DNA of 64,000 bases from Roseivivax sp. THAF197b (GCF_009363255.1 NZ_CP045318.1:162001-226000); one strand, 5' to 3'; positions 8,376 through 18,173 are shown, counted from the first letter of the stretch. Notes: generated by a model not told the origin, from the letters alone. Made by a program: numbers and translations.

Positions 8376-9708
8376 GGGTCAGGCCCTCGACCAGTAGCGA
8401 TGGCACCACCCGGCTGAGCCAGGGCCGCGCGTCATTGGCTGGCGTCATGCGGCGCAGGAAATCGGGCAGCGATCCGGCGATGGTCACGCCCGAGACAGGG
8501 TAGGCGATCTGCCCGTTCTCGACCCAGAGGCCTGCCGCGCCGCGGGAATAGTCGCCGGTATTCGGATTGATCGTCGCGCCGATCATCGACGTCACGATCA
8601 GCCCGGTGCCCATCTCGGCGATCAGGTCGTCGCGGGTCTGACTGCCCTGCGACAAGGCCACGTTCCACACCGAGGGCGAGGGGCCGGACGCCACGGAGCG
8701 CGCGGCATTGGCGGTCGGGGCAAGGTCGAGCTTGCGCGCGCAGGCCAGATCGAGCGTGTAGGATTTCAGCACGCCGTCCTCGACGATGGCGCGGGGGCGG
8801 GTCGGCAGGCCCTCGGCATCGAACGGGCGCGAGGACATCCCGCGCGGACGGTGCGGATCTTCGGTCAGGGAAAGGCCCGCGGGCAGCACCTCCCGGCCCA
8901 AGGCGTCGCGCAACCAGGACGCCCCGCGCGAGACCGACTGCCCGGAAGCCGCCGACAGGAGATGCCCGATCAGCGAGGAGGATATGCGTTCATCGAAGAG
9001 GACCGGATAGGCGCCGGTCTTGGGGCGACGCGGCGCCATCCGCGCCATGGTCCGTTCGCCCGCACTGCGCCCGATTTCCTCGGGGCTGCGCAAATCGGAC
9101 TGAAAGATGCGTCCATCGCCGTCGTAATCACGCTCCATCCCGGTGCCCTCGCCGGCAATCGCCACGCAGGAGGTTGAGCGCTGGGTGCGGCGATATCCGC
9201 CCGAAAAGCCATTTGTCGCAGCAAGATGCACGCGCGTCGCGCCATATCCCGCAGAGGCGGCGTCGATCCGGGTGATGCCCTCCACCGCAAGGGCCGCGGC
9301 TTCGGCGCGGCGGGCATCGTCCTCGAGCATGGCGGGATCGGGCTCTGCTGCCGGATCATAAAGCTCCAGCGCGTCGATATCCCAGTCGCGGGCCAGCGCG
9401 TCCGCCTCCGCCAGGCCGATATAGGGATCCTCGGGCGCTTCGCGCGCCATGGCGACAGCCCGCTCGGCCATCTCGGCCATGGTTTCGGCACGGACATCCG
9501 ACGCGGAGACCGTGGCGGAGCGTTGCCCCAGAAGGACGCGCAGCCCGATCTCGACCGCCTCTGACCGCTCCGCTTGTTCGAGAGCGCCGCCGCGCACATC
9601 CACCGACAGCGACGTGCCGTCCACGGCCATCGCATCGGCAGCCTCGGCACCAGCCTTGCGGGCGGCATCGAGAAGCTGGTGGGTCAGGTTGTCGAGATCA
9701 TGGGTCAT
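8362..9708 (-). CDS. pmbA: TldD/PmbA family metallopeptidase-like protein
   Basis: 448 residues. PmbA (TldE) is the non-metal-binding partner of TldD; together they degrade unfolded peptides and process some ribosomal peptides in other bacteria. Family features are the N-terminal domain with VDVRGGALEQAERSE and the C-terminal barrel with GAYPVLFDERISSSLIGHL, LFGLWVENG-like AAGLWVENGQIAYPV and the final GSLPDFLRRM. It lacks the HExxxH zinc motif, as PmbA should. I start at ATG 9708; an in-frame GTG two codons upstream is possible. Confidence 0.9.
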   Translation of the reverse strand: MTHDLDNLTHQLLDAARKAGAEAADAMAVDGTSLSVDVRGGALEQAERSEAVEIGLRVLLGQRSATVSASDVRAETMAEMAERAVAMAREAPEDPYIGLAEADALARDWDIDALELYDPAAEPDPAMLEDDARRAEAAALAVEGITRIDAASAGYGATRVHLAATNGFSGGYRRTQRSTSCVAIAGEGTGMERDYDGDGRIFQSDLRSPEEIGRSAGERTMARMAPRRPKTGAYPVLFDERISSSLIGHLLSAASGQSVSRGASWLRDALGREVLPAGLSLTEDPHRPRGMSSRPFDAEGLPTRPRAIVEDGVLKSYTLDLACARKLDLAPTANAARSVASGPSPSVWNVALSQGSQTRDDLIAEMGTGLIVTSMIGATINPNTGDYSRGAAGLWVENGQIAYPVSGVTIAGSLPDFLRRMTPANDARPWLSRVVPSLLVEGLTLAGD

Positions 9709-9789
9709 CGGCACTTCGCATTACATGCACCCGTATCAGGCAGGCATGGCAGAGGTAGGCCGCAGCCCGCCCGAGCGCAAGGCGCGGGC

Positions 9790-10539
9790 CTATTCCGCCG
9801 CAGGGACCACGATGCCCACGATGGGCCCCATCGGGCGGCCGAAATCGGCGCGATTGAGCGCGGGCGCATAAAGCCGCGAGATATTGCCATCGAGAAACAG
9901 CGCCTGCGGCATCTTCAGTTCGTCCCGGAAGAGCCGTCCGAATGCGTGGAAGGTCACGGGCACTTCGGAGATGGCGAAGACGATCTCCTGTCCGTCCGCC
10001 GAAGTGCCCACGCCGTTGCGCACGTAGCGGCTGTCGCTGTCCTTGAGAAAGCGGGGATGCAATTCGCCGTCGATCACCAGCATCGGGCCCGATTGCGTCG
10101 CATGGATGCAGTCCGGGCTATCGGCCTCGAAGCGCCGGGTTTCGATCACGTCCGCGCGGCCATCGCGGATGCAGAACACGCCGTTGGGCAGCAGGCCGAA
10201 ATTTCCCGGTCCGGGTGAAGCGACGACGCGGCTGATCTCTGCGCCATCCTCGACATAATGGCCGACGGGCGCGCGGTCGGGGTGATACATGCCCGCATTC
10301 ATCGCGAAGGCCAGTTTCTGGCCCTGCGCATTCAGTGTCTGCTCGACCTGCCCGAACTGTCCGTAGGGCTGACCCTCGGCATTATAGAGAAACAGCCGCA
10401 GATCCTGCGCCGCATCCGTCCGGCAGATCGTATAGGGCGTACCGTCATGCGTGATCTGTTCGCAGGAGACGGCCTGCGCGTCGGCAGGTCCGGGCAGGGC
10501 GCCGAACAGCATCGGGAACAGGAGGGCAGGCCAGCGCAT
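9790..10539 (-). CDS. Secreted phosphodiester glycosidase (NAGPA) family protein
   Basis: 249 residues with a signal peptide (MRWPALLFPMLFGALPGPADA). The mature part matches the NAGPA fold: FAMNAGMYHPDRAPVGHYVEDG near the N-terminus, GNFGLLPNGVF, ATQSGPMLVIDG, NGVGTSADGQEIVFAIS and ALFLDGNISRLY. Members hydrolyse sugar phosphodiester bonds in other organisms; the bacterial substrate is unknown, with exopolysaccharide or cell-wall phosphodiesters the likely candidates. The start lies four bases after the rbfA stop codon, so it is read with rbfA. Confidence 0.8.
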   Translation of the reverse strand: MRWPALLFPMLFGALPGPADAQAVSCEQITHDGTPYTICRTDAAQDLRLFLYNAEGQPYGQFGQVEQTLNAQGQKLAFAMNAGMYHPDRAPVGHYVEDGAEISRVVASPGPGNFGLLPNGVFCIRDGRADVIETRRFEADSPDCIHATQSGPMLVIDGELHPRFLKDSDSRYVRNGVGTSADGQEIVFAISEVPVTFHAFGRLFRDELKMPQALFLDGNISRLYAPALNRADFGRPMGPIVGIVVPAAE

Positions 10540-10543
10540 CGGC

Positions 10544-10942
10544 TCAATCCTCGTCCAGATCGCGCTGCACATCCTCCTGTGAGAACAGACGGCGCGTCTC
10601 GTCGAGCTTGTCGAAGGTCTCGTCGAGACGGAAACGCAGCTCCGGCGCGAATTTCAGCGTCAGGTTCTTCGAGACCGCGCGCCGCAGCTCGCCCGCGTTC
10701 CGCGCGAGCAGTTTGACGACCGTGTCCTGCCCCTTGCCGCCGAGCGGGACCACATAAGCCGTCGCCACCTTGAGGTCGGGCGACACGCGCACCTCGCCCA
10801 CGGTGATCGACATGCCCTGCAAGTCGGGGTCGTGGATATCCCCGCGCATCAGCACGTCCGAAAGGGTGCGGCGCACAAGTTCGCCCACGCGCAATTGGCG
10901 CTGGCTGGGTCCGGGGCCGTCATGAAAGCTTCGTTTTGCCAT
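10544..10942 (-). CDS. rbfA: Ribosome-binding factor A
   Basis: 132 residues. RbfA binds the 30S subunit and assists 16S rRNA 5'-end maturation and cold adaptation. The KH-like fold is recognisable: SQRQLRVGELVRRTLSDVL, then ITVGEVRVSPDLKVATAYV and LKFAPELRFRLDETFD. The frame stays open far upstream, but homology starts at MAKRSFHDG, so ATG 10942 is chosen. It diverges from dapB, which starts 84 bases away. Confidence 0.95.
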   Translation of the reverse strand: MAKRSFHDGPGPSQRQLRVGELVRRTLSDVLMRGDIHDPDLQGMSITVGEVRVSPDLKVATAYVVPLGGKGQDTVVKLLARNAGELRRAVSKNLTLKFAPELRFRLDETFDKLDETRRLFSQEDVQRDLDED

Positions 10943-11026
10943 GAGGGGCAGATACGCCTTCGACCCCGCTTTGCCAAGGCGGCGCATGCGCGGTAAGGAA
11001 CGCGAAAGCTGTGATGGAGCGATGTG

Positions 11027-11839
11027 ATGGGCGATCTGCCGGGCGTGGTGGTAACGGGTGTGTCGGGCCGGATGGGCCGGATGCTGGTGCAGGAGATCGC
11101 AGGCTCGGACAAGCTGCGGCTGGCGGGCGCGATCGAGCGGACGGGACATGACTGGGTTGGCCGGGACCTTGGGGCCGCGATGGGCGGTGCAGAGACCGGT
11201 ATCATGGTCACCGACGACGCTGAAGCCGCCTTTGCCGAGGCTCAGGTCGTGATCGACTTCACGGCACCCGACGCGACCATCGCCTTCGGGCGCCTGGCGG
11301 CGGCGCGCGGCACCGTCCATGTCATCGGCACGACGGGGTTCACCGACGATCAGATCAAAGCGCTCGAGACGGCGTCGGAGGGCGCGGTGCAGATCCGCGC
11401 GGGCAACATGTCGCTCGGCGTGAATCTGCTGACGGTGCTCACGCGGAAGGTCGCCGAAGCGCTCGATGCCGATTTCGACATCGAGGTCGTTGAGGCCCAT
11501 CACAACCGCAAGGTCGACGCGCCGTCCGGCACGGCGCTGATGCTGGGTGAGGCCGCCGCCCAAGGCCGTGGCGTGGCGCTGGGCGATGTCTCCGACCGGG
11601 GACGTGACGGGATCACCGGCGCGCGCAAACGCGGCGATATCGGGTTTTCCGCGATTCGCGGCGGCGATATCGTGGGCGAGCATGACGTGATCTTCGCAGG
11701 TTCCGGCGAACGGATCGTGCTGCGGCACGTGGCCTCCGACCGGGCGCTCTTTGCGCGTGGTGCGCTCAAGGCCGCAAGCTGGGGTCTGGAGCAACCGGCA
11801 GGCTTTTACGACATGCTGGACGTGCTCGGCCTGACCTGA
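11027..11839 (+). CDS. dapB: 4-hydroxy-tetrahydrodipicolinate reductase
   Basis: 270 residues. DapB reduces hydroxy-tetrahydrodipicolinate with NAD(P)H in lysine and meso-diaminopimelate synthesis. The dinucleotide motif GVSGRMGRM is at about residues 11-19, and the catalytic region [16 protein letters not shown] is near 153-168. GGAG eight bases before ATG 11027 supports this start; an in-frame GTG one codon earlier is the alternative. Confidence 0.96.
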   Translation: MGDLPGVVVTGVSGRMGRMLVQEIAGSDKLRLAGAIERTGHDWVGRDLGAAMGGAETGIMVTDDAEAAFAEAQVVIDFTAPDATIAFGRLAAARGTVHVIGTTGFTDDQIKALETASEGAVQIRAGNMSLGVNLLTVLTRKVAEALDADFDIEVVEAHHNRKVDAPSGTALMLGEAAAQGRGVALGDVSDRGRDGITGARKRGDIGFSAIRGGDIVGEHDVIFAGSGERIVLRHVASDRALFARGALKAASWGLEQPAGFYDMLDVLGLT

Positions 11840-11936
11840 GGGCTTTGTTTCAACCTCTCACACGGCTGTCAGCCCAGCTTGCCTTATGGCAAAGCCCGCT
11901 ATTTTTGTCTCCGTAGCCAGTTTTGGAGATGATGAC

Positions 11937-12293
11937 ATGCGCATTGCTGTAACTTTGGGTCTCTGCGCGGCCATGGCCGCCCCGATCGCAGCGCACGCCT
12001 CGGCTGAGCGGATCGGAACCAAGCAGGAATTCGTGGAGCTCGTTCAGGGCAAGCGGCTGACGCGCCCTCTGGTCAACTTGCAAGTCACCCCGAGCGGTCA
12101 GATCTCGGGCACGGGTGCTGCTTGGGACGTGACCGGCAACTGGACCTGGCAAGATGGTTTCTTCTGCCGCGATCTCGAATGGGGTGGCGATCCCTTGGGC
12201 TATAATTGCCAGCTCGTGACCGCCGACGGAAACCGCATCACCTTCACGTCGGACCGTGGGCAAGGCCGGTCGGCCGGGTTCACCCTTCGCTAA
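11937..12293 (+). CDS. Small exported protein of unknown function
   Basis: 118 residues with a clear signal peptide (MRIAVTLGLCAAMAAPIAAHA). The mature protein of about 97 residues contains FVELVQGKRLTRPLVNLQVTPSGQ, two Cys (FFCRDLEW and YNCQLV) that could form a disulfide, and several Trp. Such short periplasmic proteins with a repeated Gly-rich beta pattern occur widely in Rhodobacteraceae, but I do not recognise a function. TTGGAG lies eight bases before ATG 11937. It follows dapB by 97 bases and probably has its own promoter. Confidence 0.7.
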   Translation: MRIAVTLGLCAAMAAPIAAHASAERIGTKQEFVELVQGKRLTRPLVNLQVTPSGQISGTGAAWDVTGNWTWQDGFFCRDLEWGGDPLGYNCQLVTADGNRITFTSDRGQGRSAGFTLR

Positions 12294-12365
12294 GGCCTCA
12301 CCCTTCGACAAGACCGAGGGCCGTTTGCAAGGTGATCCGTCGCGGACACCCCGCAGCATTCGCGA

Positions 12366-12548
12366 TCAGAAATCGATCGCGATGCCCTTCTTTTCCCAAT
12401 CGCCGTAGCGCACGGGCTCCGGCCCGTCGCGGCCACCAAGCTCCAACGGCAGGGCCGTCTGTTCCGCTTCGGCCTTCTTTCGCCGCTCTTCGGCTTCTGC
12501 CAGAGCGCGCTGGGCGGCGGGGGGCAGGTCGCGTTTTTCGTCGGTCAT
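12366..12548 (-). CDS. DUF1674 protein, succinate dehydrogenase assembly factor 4-like
   Basis: 60 residues. A charged helix (AAQRALAEAEERRKKAEAE) leads to the diagnostic C-terminal block GGRDGPEPVRYGDWEKKGIAIDF. The last residues are the conserved signature of SDHAF4/Sdh8, which binds flavinylated SdhA and shields it during complex II assembly. GGAGGAAC is spaced correctly before the ATG. It is divergent from rsmB, whose start is 65 bases away. Confidence 0.88.
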   Translation of the reverse strand: MTDEKRDLPPAAQRALAEAEERRKKAEAEQTALPLELGGRDGPEPVRYGDWEKKGIAIDF

Positions 12549-12613
12549 TCGCTGTTCCTCCGGTTCGCTACGGTTGATATACGCCGCGAAATGAGCGGTA
12601 CAAGGCAGACATA

Positions 12614-13867
12614 ATGGATCAGGCGCGGCGCGCGAGCGTGGACCTTCTCGATGGCGTTCTGGGCGAGGGACGCCTGCTGAGCGAGTTGACCGGAGGCGAC
12701 AGGTTCGCCCGGCTGGCGCCCGAAGACCGCGCTGCCGCACAGCGTCTCACGGCCGACGTGCTGCGCCATATCGACCGGGCCGACCGGCTTTTGTCCAAAC
12801 ATCTCAAGAAGGCACCGCCGCTTCGGGGGCAGAACATCCTGCGGCTCGGCACGGTGGAACTGGCCATGGGCGGGGCCGCTCATGGGGTCGTGAATGCCTG
12901 TGTCGGCATCGCGGAGGGCCACAAGCGCACCAAGGCGCTGAAAGGGCTGATCAACGCGGTTCTGCGCAAGATGGTCGTTGAGGCACCGGCAACCTGGGCG
13001 GATTTGCCGCCCGCCCGTCTGCCGGAATGGCTGCGGGGGCCGCTTCTGGCCGCTTGGGGGCGTGATGCGGTCCGCGGCATGGAGGCCGCACATCAGGCCG
13101 GTGCGCCGCTCGATCTGACAGCGCGGGGTGATGCGGCGGCTCTGGCCGATGCGGTCGGCGGCACGCTCTTGCCGACGGGATCTGTGCGACTCGATGGGCG
13201 GCACCAGGTCTCGGCCTTGCCGGGCTACGGGCCGGGTGAGTTCTGGGTTCAGGACGCTGCCGCCGCGCTGCCCGTCCGGCTCATGGGCGATATCGCGGGG
13301 CAGCGCGCGCTCGATCTATGTGCCGCACCCGGCGGCAAGACGATGCAGCTTGCCGCGGCAGGGGCGGAGGTGACCGCGCTCGATCTGTCGGCGGCACGGC
13401 TCACACGCGTGCAGGAGAACCTCGACCGCACCAAGTTGAAGGCCACACTGGTACAGGGCGATGCGCTGCTGCACGAAGGCGGACCCTATGACGTGATCCT
13501 GCTCGATGCGCCCTGTTCCGCCACCGGCACGATCCGGCGCCATCCCGACTTGCCCCATGCCCGCACCGGGGAGGGCATCTCGGAGTTGATCGACCTGCAG
13601 GCGCGGATGCTCGATCACGCGCTGAGCCTGCTGGCGCCCGGCGGGCGGCTGATGTTCTGTACCTGCTCGATCATCCCCGACGAGGGCGAGGTGCAGATCG
13701 ACGAGGCGCTGACCCGTCATGCGGATCTGTCGGTCCTGCCGCTTGATGCGCCCTGGATCGAAGAGGGCTGGCGCAGCTCGGAAGGCGGTCTGCGCCTGCG
13801 GCCCGATTTCTGGCCCGACCGGGGTGGCATGGACGGCTTCTACATGGCCTGTCTCGCGAAGGGCTGA
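12614..13867 (+). CDS. rsmB: 16S rRNA (cytosine-C5)-methyltransferase, RsmB family
   Basis: 417 residues. An N-terminal NusB-like helical domain (about 1-135) precedes a Rossmann methyltransferase domain. The SAM-binding motif LDLCAAPGGKTMQLAA lies near 233-248. The two family cysteines are in DAPCSATGTIRRHPD (about 296-310) and FCTCSIIPDEGE (about 345-356). It is expected to methylate C967 of 16S rRNA with SAM. Confidence 0.92.
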   Translation: MDQARRASVDLLDGVLGEGRLLSELTGGDRFARLAPEDRAAAQRLTADVLRHIDRADRLLSKHLKKAPPLRGQNILRLGTVELAMGGAAHGVVNACVGIAEGHKRTKALKGLINAVLRKMVVEAPATWADLPPARLPEWLRGPLLAAWGRDAVRGMEAAHQAGAPLDLTARGDAAALADAVGGTLLPTGSVRLDGRHQVSALPGYGPGEFWVQDAAAALPVRLMGDIAGQRALDLCAAPGGKTMQLAAAGAEVTALDLSAARLTRVQENLDRTKLKATLVQGDALLHEGGPYDVILLDAPCSATGTIRRHPDLPHARTGEGISELIDLQARMLDHALSLLAPGGRLMFCTCSIIPDEGEVQIDEALTRHADLSVLPLDAPWIEEGWRSSEGGLRLRPDFWPDRGGMDGFYMACLAKG

Positions 13868-13929
13868 GCCCGCGCCCCGGACCAAGGTCGCATTTGGGCG
13901 CTGCCGGGTTGCCCATAGGCTCCGGTCCC

Positions 13930-16041
13930 ATGGGAGGATTGCGCGCCATTTTCGTCGCCTGTCTGTGGCTGTTCTGCGCGGGGGCCCTCGCCGCCGAGCC
14001 GTCCGACCGTGCGCGCATCGCCGAGAAGGTCATCGCGCCCATGAGCCTCGGCGAGCTGATCAGCGAAGACGGTGTCTACGAGCTTCTCAATTCCGGCGGT
14101 CAGCACGCGGGCTACGTGTTCGAGACCGAACCGCTGGCGCCCCTGCCGGGCTTCTCGGGCGCGCCGATCAACGTGCTCGTCGTGCTGGACCTCGAAGGGC
14201 GCTTCATCTCGGTCCGGCTTTTGGATCACAACGAGCCGATCTTCGTCTCGGGGCTGGGCCAGGCACCGTTTCACGCCTTCTTCGAGCAATATGAAGGCCG
14301 CTCGATCTCCGAAAGCATGGTTGTCGGCACGCCCTATGGGGGCGGCACGGCGGGCGGATCGCTGGTCTATCTCGACGGGGTGACGAAGGCCACGGCCAGC
14401 GTGCGGATCGCGCATGAATCGGTGCTGGCGGCTACGCTCGCCGTCGCGCGCGAAAAGATGCAGGGCATCGCCTCCGGCCCGCCCGCGCATCCCGACCCGG
14501 ATCATGTGGAAGAGCTCGACTGGCAGGCCCTCGTCGATCAGGGGCTCGTGGCCCACAAACGCGTCACGAATGCCGAGATCGACGCGGAATTCGCGGGCAC
14601 GATTTGGGCCGATGACGACCCCGAGGCGACCGATTATCCGGGCGAGGTCTATCTCGATCTCTGGGTGGTGGATCTCGGCCCGCCCTCTATCGCGCGGGCC
14701 GTTCTGGACGACGACACCTATGAAGACCTGCAGCGCTTCATGGAAATTTCCGATTTCGACGAGCCGATCCTCGTGGTTGAGACCGCGCGGCACGGGCTCG
14801 TCTCGGAAGAGTTTGTGCGCAACACCTCTCCCGATTGGCTTTCGGCGGAGCAGGGCGGTCTGCCCGTGGCCCTGCGCGATGCGGACCTCTTCGTGGGCCT
14901 TGCCGATGACGTGCCCGACGCGTTGCACGATGGTGCGGCGCTGATCCTGCGCACCGACCGGCGTCTGGGCTTCGATCCGGCCGCCGAATGGACGCTGAAG
15001 GTGCAGGCGGTGCGCGAGCATGGGATGTTCCAGCCCGAGATTGGATCAGTCACGCTGGCGATGACCCATGCCACGCCCGAGCGGTTCTTCACGCGGCCCG
15101 GCCAGATCGAGCGGCTGTCCCCGTTCGAGGAAGCGATCCGCAATCGGCAGGGCGATCTGATCGTTCTCGCGGCCCTGTTGGGTGTCATGGTGCCCAGCCT
15201 TCTGTTCGCGCAATCGCGTCTCGCGGGGCTTTCTGCCTTCACGCCTGTGCGACTTGGCGTGCTGGCGGTCGTTCTGGGCTTTGTCGGCTGGTGGGGGCAG
15301 GGGCAATTGTCCATCGTCACGCCGCTGGCCGTTCTGCAGACGGGGCTTGCGGGCGGCTCTTACGCCTTCCTGCTTTACGATCCGTTCTCGCTGCTGATCT
15401 GGGGCGCGACGATCCTGGGCTTTTTCCTCTGGGGCCGGGGTCTCTTTTGCGGCTGGCTCTGTCCGTTCGGCGCGCTGCAGGAATTCGCCCATCACATCGG
15501 CCGCCTTCTGCGCATCCCGCAGATCGAGGTGCCTGCGCGTTGGGACGCGCGGCTGAAGTGGATCAAGTACGTGGTGCTGGCCGGGCTTGTGGCGATCACG
15601 CTGACGATCCCGTCGGCGATGGACAAGGCCGCCGAGGTGGAGCCGTTCAAGACCGCGATCACGACCTTCTTCCTGCGCGAATGGTATTACGCCGCCTATG
15701 CGCTGTTCTGGGTCTTTCTTGGCATGGTGCTGTTCAAGGGCTTCTGCCGCTATGTCTGCCCGCTGGGCGCGCTCATGGCCATCGGCGGTGCGCTGCGCCT
15801 GCGCCGCTGGATCCCGCGCAGGGTCGAATGCGGCTCACCGTGCCAGCTTTGCCGGGTGAAATGCGCCTATGGGGCGATCGAGAAATCGGGCCGGATCGAT
15901 TATTCCGAATGTTTCCAATGCCTCGATTGCGTGACGATCCACGACGATGCCGCGCGCTGCGTGCCGCTCGTGCTGCAGAACCGCAGCGCCAAGCGCCCGC
16001 CGCGTGTGACCGGCCATCCGAACGAGGTGCCCGCGGAATGA
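13930..16041 (+). CDS. nosR: NosR/NirI-family flavin and iron-sulfur membrane protein
   Basis: 703 residues. Order: signal peptide, periplasmic FMN-binding domain with DGVTKATAS (149-157), whose second Thr is the likely covalent FMN site, a large periplasmic region, then about five membrane helices starting near residue 420. Cytoplasmic features are the paired C-x3-CP motifs FCGWLCPFGALQE and FCRYVCPLGALMA and two 4Fe-4S sets, CGSPCQLCRVKC and CFQCLDC. NosR feeds electrons to nitrous oxide reductase, but no nosZDFYL is in this window. The apbE stop-start overlap (ATGA) shows coupling to a flavin transferase. ATG 13930 is chosen over an earlier TTG; neither has a strong Shine-Dalgarno site. 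Confidence 0.85.
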   Translation: MGGLRAIFVACLWLFCAGALAAEPSDRARIAEKVIAPMSLGELISEDGVYELLNSGGQHAGYVFETEPLAPLPGFSGAPINVLVVLDLEGRFISVRLLDHNEPIFVSGLGQAPFHAFFEQYEGRSISESMVVGTPYGGGTAGGSLVYLDGVTKATASVRIAHESVLAATLAVAREKMQGIASGPPAHPDPDHVEELDWQALVDQGLVAHKRVTNAEIDAEFAGTIWADDDPEATDYPGEVYLDLWVVDLGPPSIARAVLDDDTYEDLQRFMEISDFDEPILVVETARHGLVSEEFVRNTSPDWLSAEQGGLPVALRDADLFVGLADDVPDALHDGAALILRTDRRLGFDPAAEWTLKVQAVREHGMFQPEIGSVTLAMTHATPERFFTRPGQIERLSPFEEAIRNRQGDLIVLAALLGVMVPSLLFAQSRLAGLSAFTPVRLGVLAVVLGFVGWWGQGQLSIVTPLAVLQTGLAGGSYAFLLYDPFSLLIWGATILGFFLWGRGLFCGWLCPFGALQEFAHHIGRLLRIPQIEVPARWDARLKWIKYVVLAGLVAITLTIPSAMDKAAEVEPFKTAITTFFLREWYYAAYALFWVFLGMVLFKGFCRYVCPLGALMAIGGALRLRRWIPRRVECGSPCQLCRVKCAYGAIEKSGRIDYSECFQCLDCVTIHDDAARCVPLVLQNRSAKRPPRVTGHPNEVPAE

Positions 16042-16904
16042 GGCGGCGGCGTTTTCTGACCCTGGCGGCTGCCTTTGCCTGCGCACCGCGTCTGTCGCAG
16101 GCGGCGACATGGAGCGGCATTGCGCTGGGCGCCGAAGTGTCCGTGACGCTACGCGGACCACGGGACGAGGTGCACGCGGCCTTGCGCGACATCCCCGTGA
16201 TCCTGGACCGGGTGGAGGCCGCGTTCTCGATCTACCGGGAGAACAGCGAGGTCTCGATCCTGAACCGCACGGGCCGTCTGATCCCGAGTGCCGTGTTCCG
16301 CGACCTCGTGGCAGAGGTTGACCGGGCCCACGCGCTGACAGACGGGCTCTTCGATCCGACCGTGCAACCCCTCTGGCGGGCACTGGCTGCGGGCGGTGAT
16401 CTTGCGGCAGCGCGCGATCTGATCGGCTGGGATCGCGTGAGGCGCGGCGATGAGATCATCCTCGGGTCCGGACAGGCGCTGACCTTCAATGGCATCGCGC
16501 AGGGCTATGCCACCGATCTCGTGCGCGATCATCTCAAGGCGCGCGGAGCCTCGGAGGCTCTGGTCAATATCGGCGAATTCCAGGCGTTGGGCGGGCCGTT
16601 CCGGCTGGGCCTGACGGATCCCGACGCGGGCCATTTGGGCCAACGCTCGCTGCAAGACGGAGCGATTGCCACATCGAGCCCCGGGGCGATGCGTTTGGGC
16701 ACGGGCGGGCATATCCTGTCCCCCGACGGGCGGGCGCCGCTCTGGTCGACGCTCTCCGTCGAGGCGCCGCGCGCCACGCTCGCCGATGCGCTGTCAACGG
16801 CAGGGGTGTTCATGGATCTCGACGCCTTGCGGGACCTCAAGGCGGGCGCGGGCCTTTCCCGGATCACCTGCGTGGCGCAGAACGGCGATCTGCGCACGAT
16901 CTGA
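16038..16904 (+). CDS. apbE: FAD:protein FMN transferase (ApbE/NosX-like)
   Basis: 288 residues. ApbE attaches FMN from FAD to a Thr of partner proteins in the periplasm. The N-terminus MRRRRFLTLAAAFACAPRLSQA looks like a twin-arginine signal. Family motifs are FSIYRENSEVSILNR, FDPTVQPLW, LTFNGIAQGYATD, LVNIGEFQALG and the C-terminal metal-binding TLADALSTAGVFM. It overlaps the NosR-like gene by ATGA, and that protein carries a candidate flavinylation site, so the two form an enzyme-substrate pair like NosX-NosR. Confidence 0.93.
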   Translation: MRRRRFLTLAAAFACAPRLSQAATWSGIALGAEVSVTLRGPRDEVHAALRDIPVILDRVEAAFSIYRENSEVSILNRTGRLIPSAVFRDLVAEVDRAHALTDGLFDPTVQPLWRALAAGGDLAAARDLIGWDRVRRGDEIILGSGQALTFNGIAQGYATDLVRDHLKARGASEALVNIGEFQALGGPFRLGLTDPDAGHLGQRSLQDGAIATSSPGAMRLGTGGHILSPDGRAPLWSTLSVEAPRATLADALSTAGVFMDLDALRDLKAGAGLSRITCVAQNGDLRTI

Positions 16905-16909
16905 CGCGA

Positions 16910-17557
16910 TCACTCCGTCTCGTCGGGCGGCGTCTGCTCGCGCGGGGGCGTGCTTCTGTAGGTGGGCAGGTTCCAGCCCAATGTCAGGGTTCCGGCACGC
17001 AAACCGAAGGTGACCGCGATGCAGCCCGCCGCCGCGATCACGTCGCCCAAGCCCAGCCGACCCAGCACCAGCGTCGTGATCGATCCGGCCAGCGCGCAGG
17101 TGACATATAGCTCGCCTTGGCTCAGCACGACGGGCACGTCATTGGCGACCACGTCGCGCATCAGCCCGCCCATGCAGGCCGTGACCATGCCCATCACCAG
17201 CACCATGGGCGCGGGCAGACCGAGCGAGAGCGCAATGCCGGAGCCTGCCGCCGCCGCGACACCAAGCGCAGCGGAATCGAGCCAGCGCAGCGCAACGAGG
17301 CGGCTTTCGACCCGGTGCGCGGTGAAGAAGACCACGAGGGCCGTCACGCTCGCCACGGCAAGATAATTCGGATCGGCGATCCAGAAGACCGGATTGCGGT
17401 CGAGCAGCAGATCCCGGACCGTGCCGCCGCCGACACCGGTCAGGCAGGCGAGGAAGACGAAGCCCACCACGTCGAGCTGCGCCCGCGACGCGCTCAATGC
17501 GCCGGTGGCGGCAAAGACCAGAACGGCGGCGTAATCGAGAAGCGTGAAGAGGCTCAT
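16910..17557 (-). CDS. Trimeric intracellular cation (TRIC)/UPF0126 family membrane channel
   Basis: 215 residues with about seven hydrophobic helices. The two internal repeats each carry the family's glycine signature: [18 protein letters not shown] and [18 protein letters not shown]. Homologues form trimeric K+-permeable channels; an older annotation is YadS/glycine transporter. It is convergent with apbE (6 bases apart) and follows rnhA with an ATGA overlap. Confidence 0.9.
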   Translation of the reverse strand: MSLFTLLDYAAVLVFAATGALSASRAQLDVVGFVFLACLTGVGGGTVRDLLLDRNPVFWIADPNYLAVASVTALVVFFTAHRVESRLVALRWLDSAALGVAAAAGSGIALSLGLPAPMVLVMGMVTACMGGLMRDVVANDVPVVLSQGELYVTCALAGSITTLVLGRLGLGDVIAAAGCIAVTFGLRAGTLTLGWNLPTYRSTPPREQTPPDETE

Positions 17558-18012
17558 TTGGCGGGCTTGAACGGCGCCATGCCCGCGCGGGCCAATTCAT
17601 CCGCGCGCTCGTTCTCGGGATGGCCCGCATGGCCCTTGACCCATTCCCAGACCACGCGGTGGCGCGCCTGCGCCGCATCGAGACGCTGCCAGAGCTCCGC
17701 GTTCTTGACGGGCTTCTTCGCGGCGGTCTTCCAGCCGTTCTTCTTCCAGCCATGGATCCAGCCGGTGACGCCGTTCTTCACATAGGTCGAGTCGGTCACG
17801 ATGGTGATGTCCGAGGGCCGCGACAGGCTTTCCAGGGCGTGAATCGCCGCAAGAAGCTCCATCCGGTTGTTGGTGGTCGTGGCCTCACCGCCCGAAAGCT
17901 CGCGTTCCTTCACGACGGTTTCGCCATCGCGGGCCTGCAAAAGCGCACCCCATCCCCCGGGGCCGGGATTGCCGGAGCAGGCTCCGTCTGTGAAGGCGTA
18001 TAGATCTGGCAT
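17554..18012 (-). CDS. rnhA: Ribonuclease HI
   Basis: 152 residues. RNase HI cuts the RNA strand of RNA-DNA hybrids. The acidic residues are in [18 protein letters not shown] (Asp), [10 protein letters not shown] (Glu), [11 protein letters not shown] (Asp) and the last Asp in NERADELAR; the basic handle [20 protein letters not shown] is present. Homology begins at MPDLYAF, so ATG 18012 is used although the frame is open further. The stop overlaps the next gene's ATG. Confidence 0.96.
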   Translation of the reverse strand: MPDLYAFTDGACSGNPGPGGWGALLQARDGETVVKERELSGGEATTTNNRMELLAAIHALESLSRPSDITIVTDSTYVKNGVTGWIHGWKKNGWKTAAKKPVKNAELWQRLDAAQARHRVVWEWVKGHAGHPENERADELARAGMAPFKPAK

Positions 18013-18173
18013 GCGCCTCGTGTCGCGAAGGGCGTCCGCGCCGTCAAGAGGGGATCGCGCGAGGTCGCGGTCGCAAAAACCGATTGGCGCCTTTTGGAAC
18101 ATCCCGGCACGGCTTCCCGTTACTTCCGTGAACCGGGCAACGGCCCGCATGGAAATTTGAAAGGAGGCACCTC

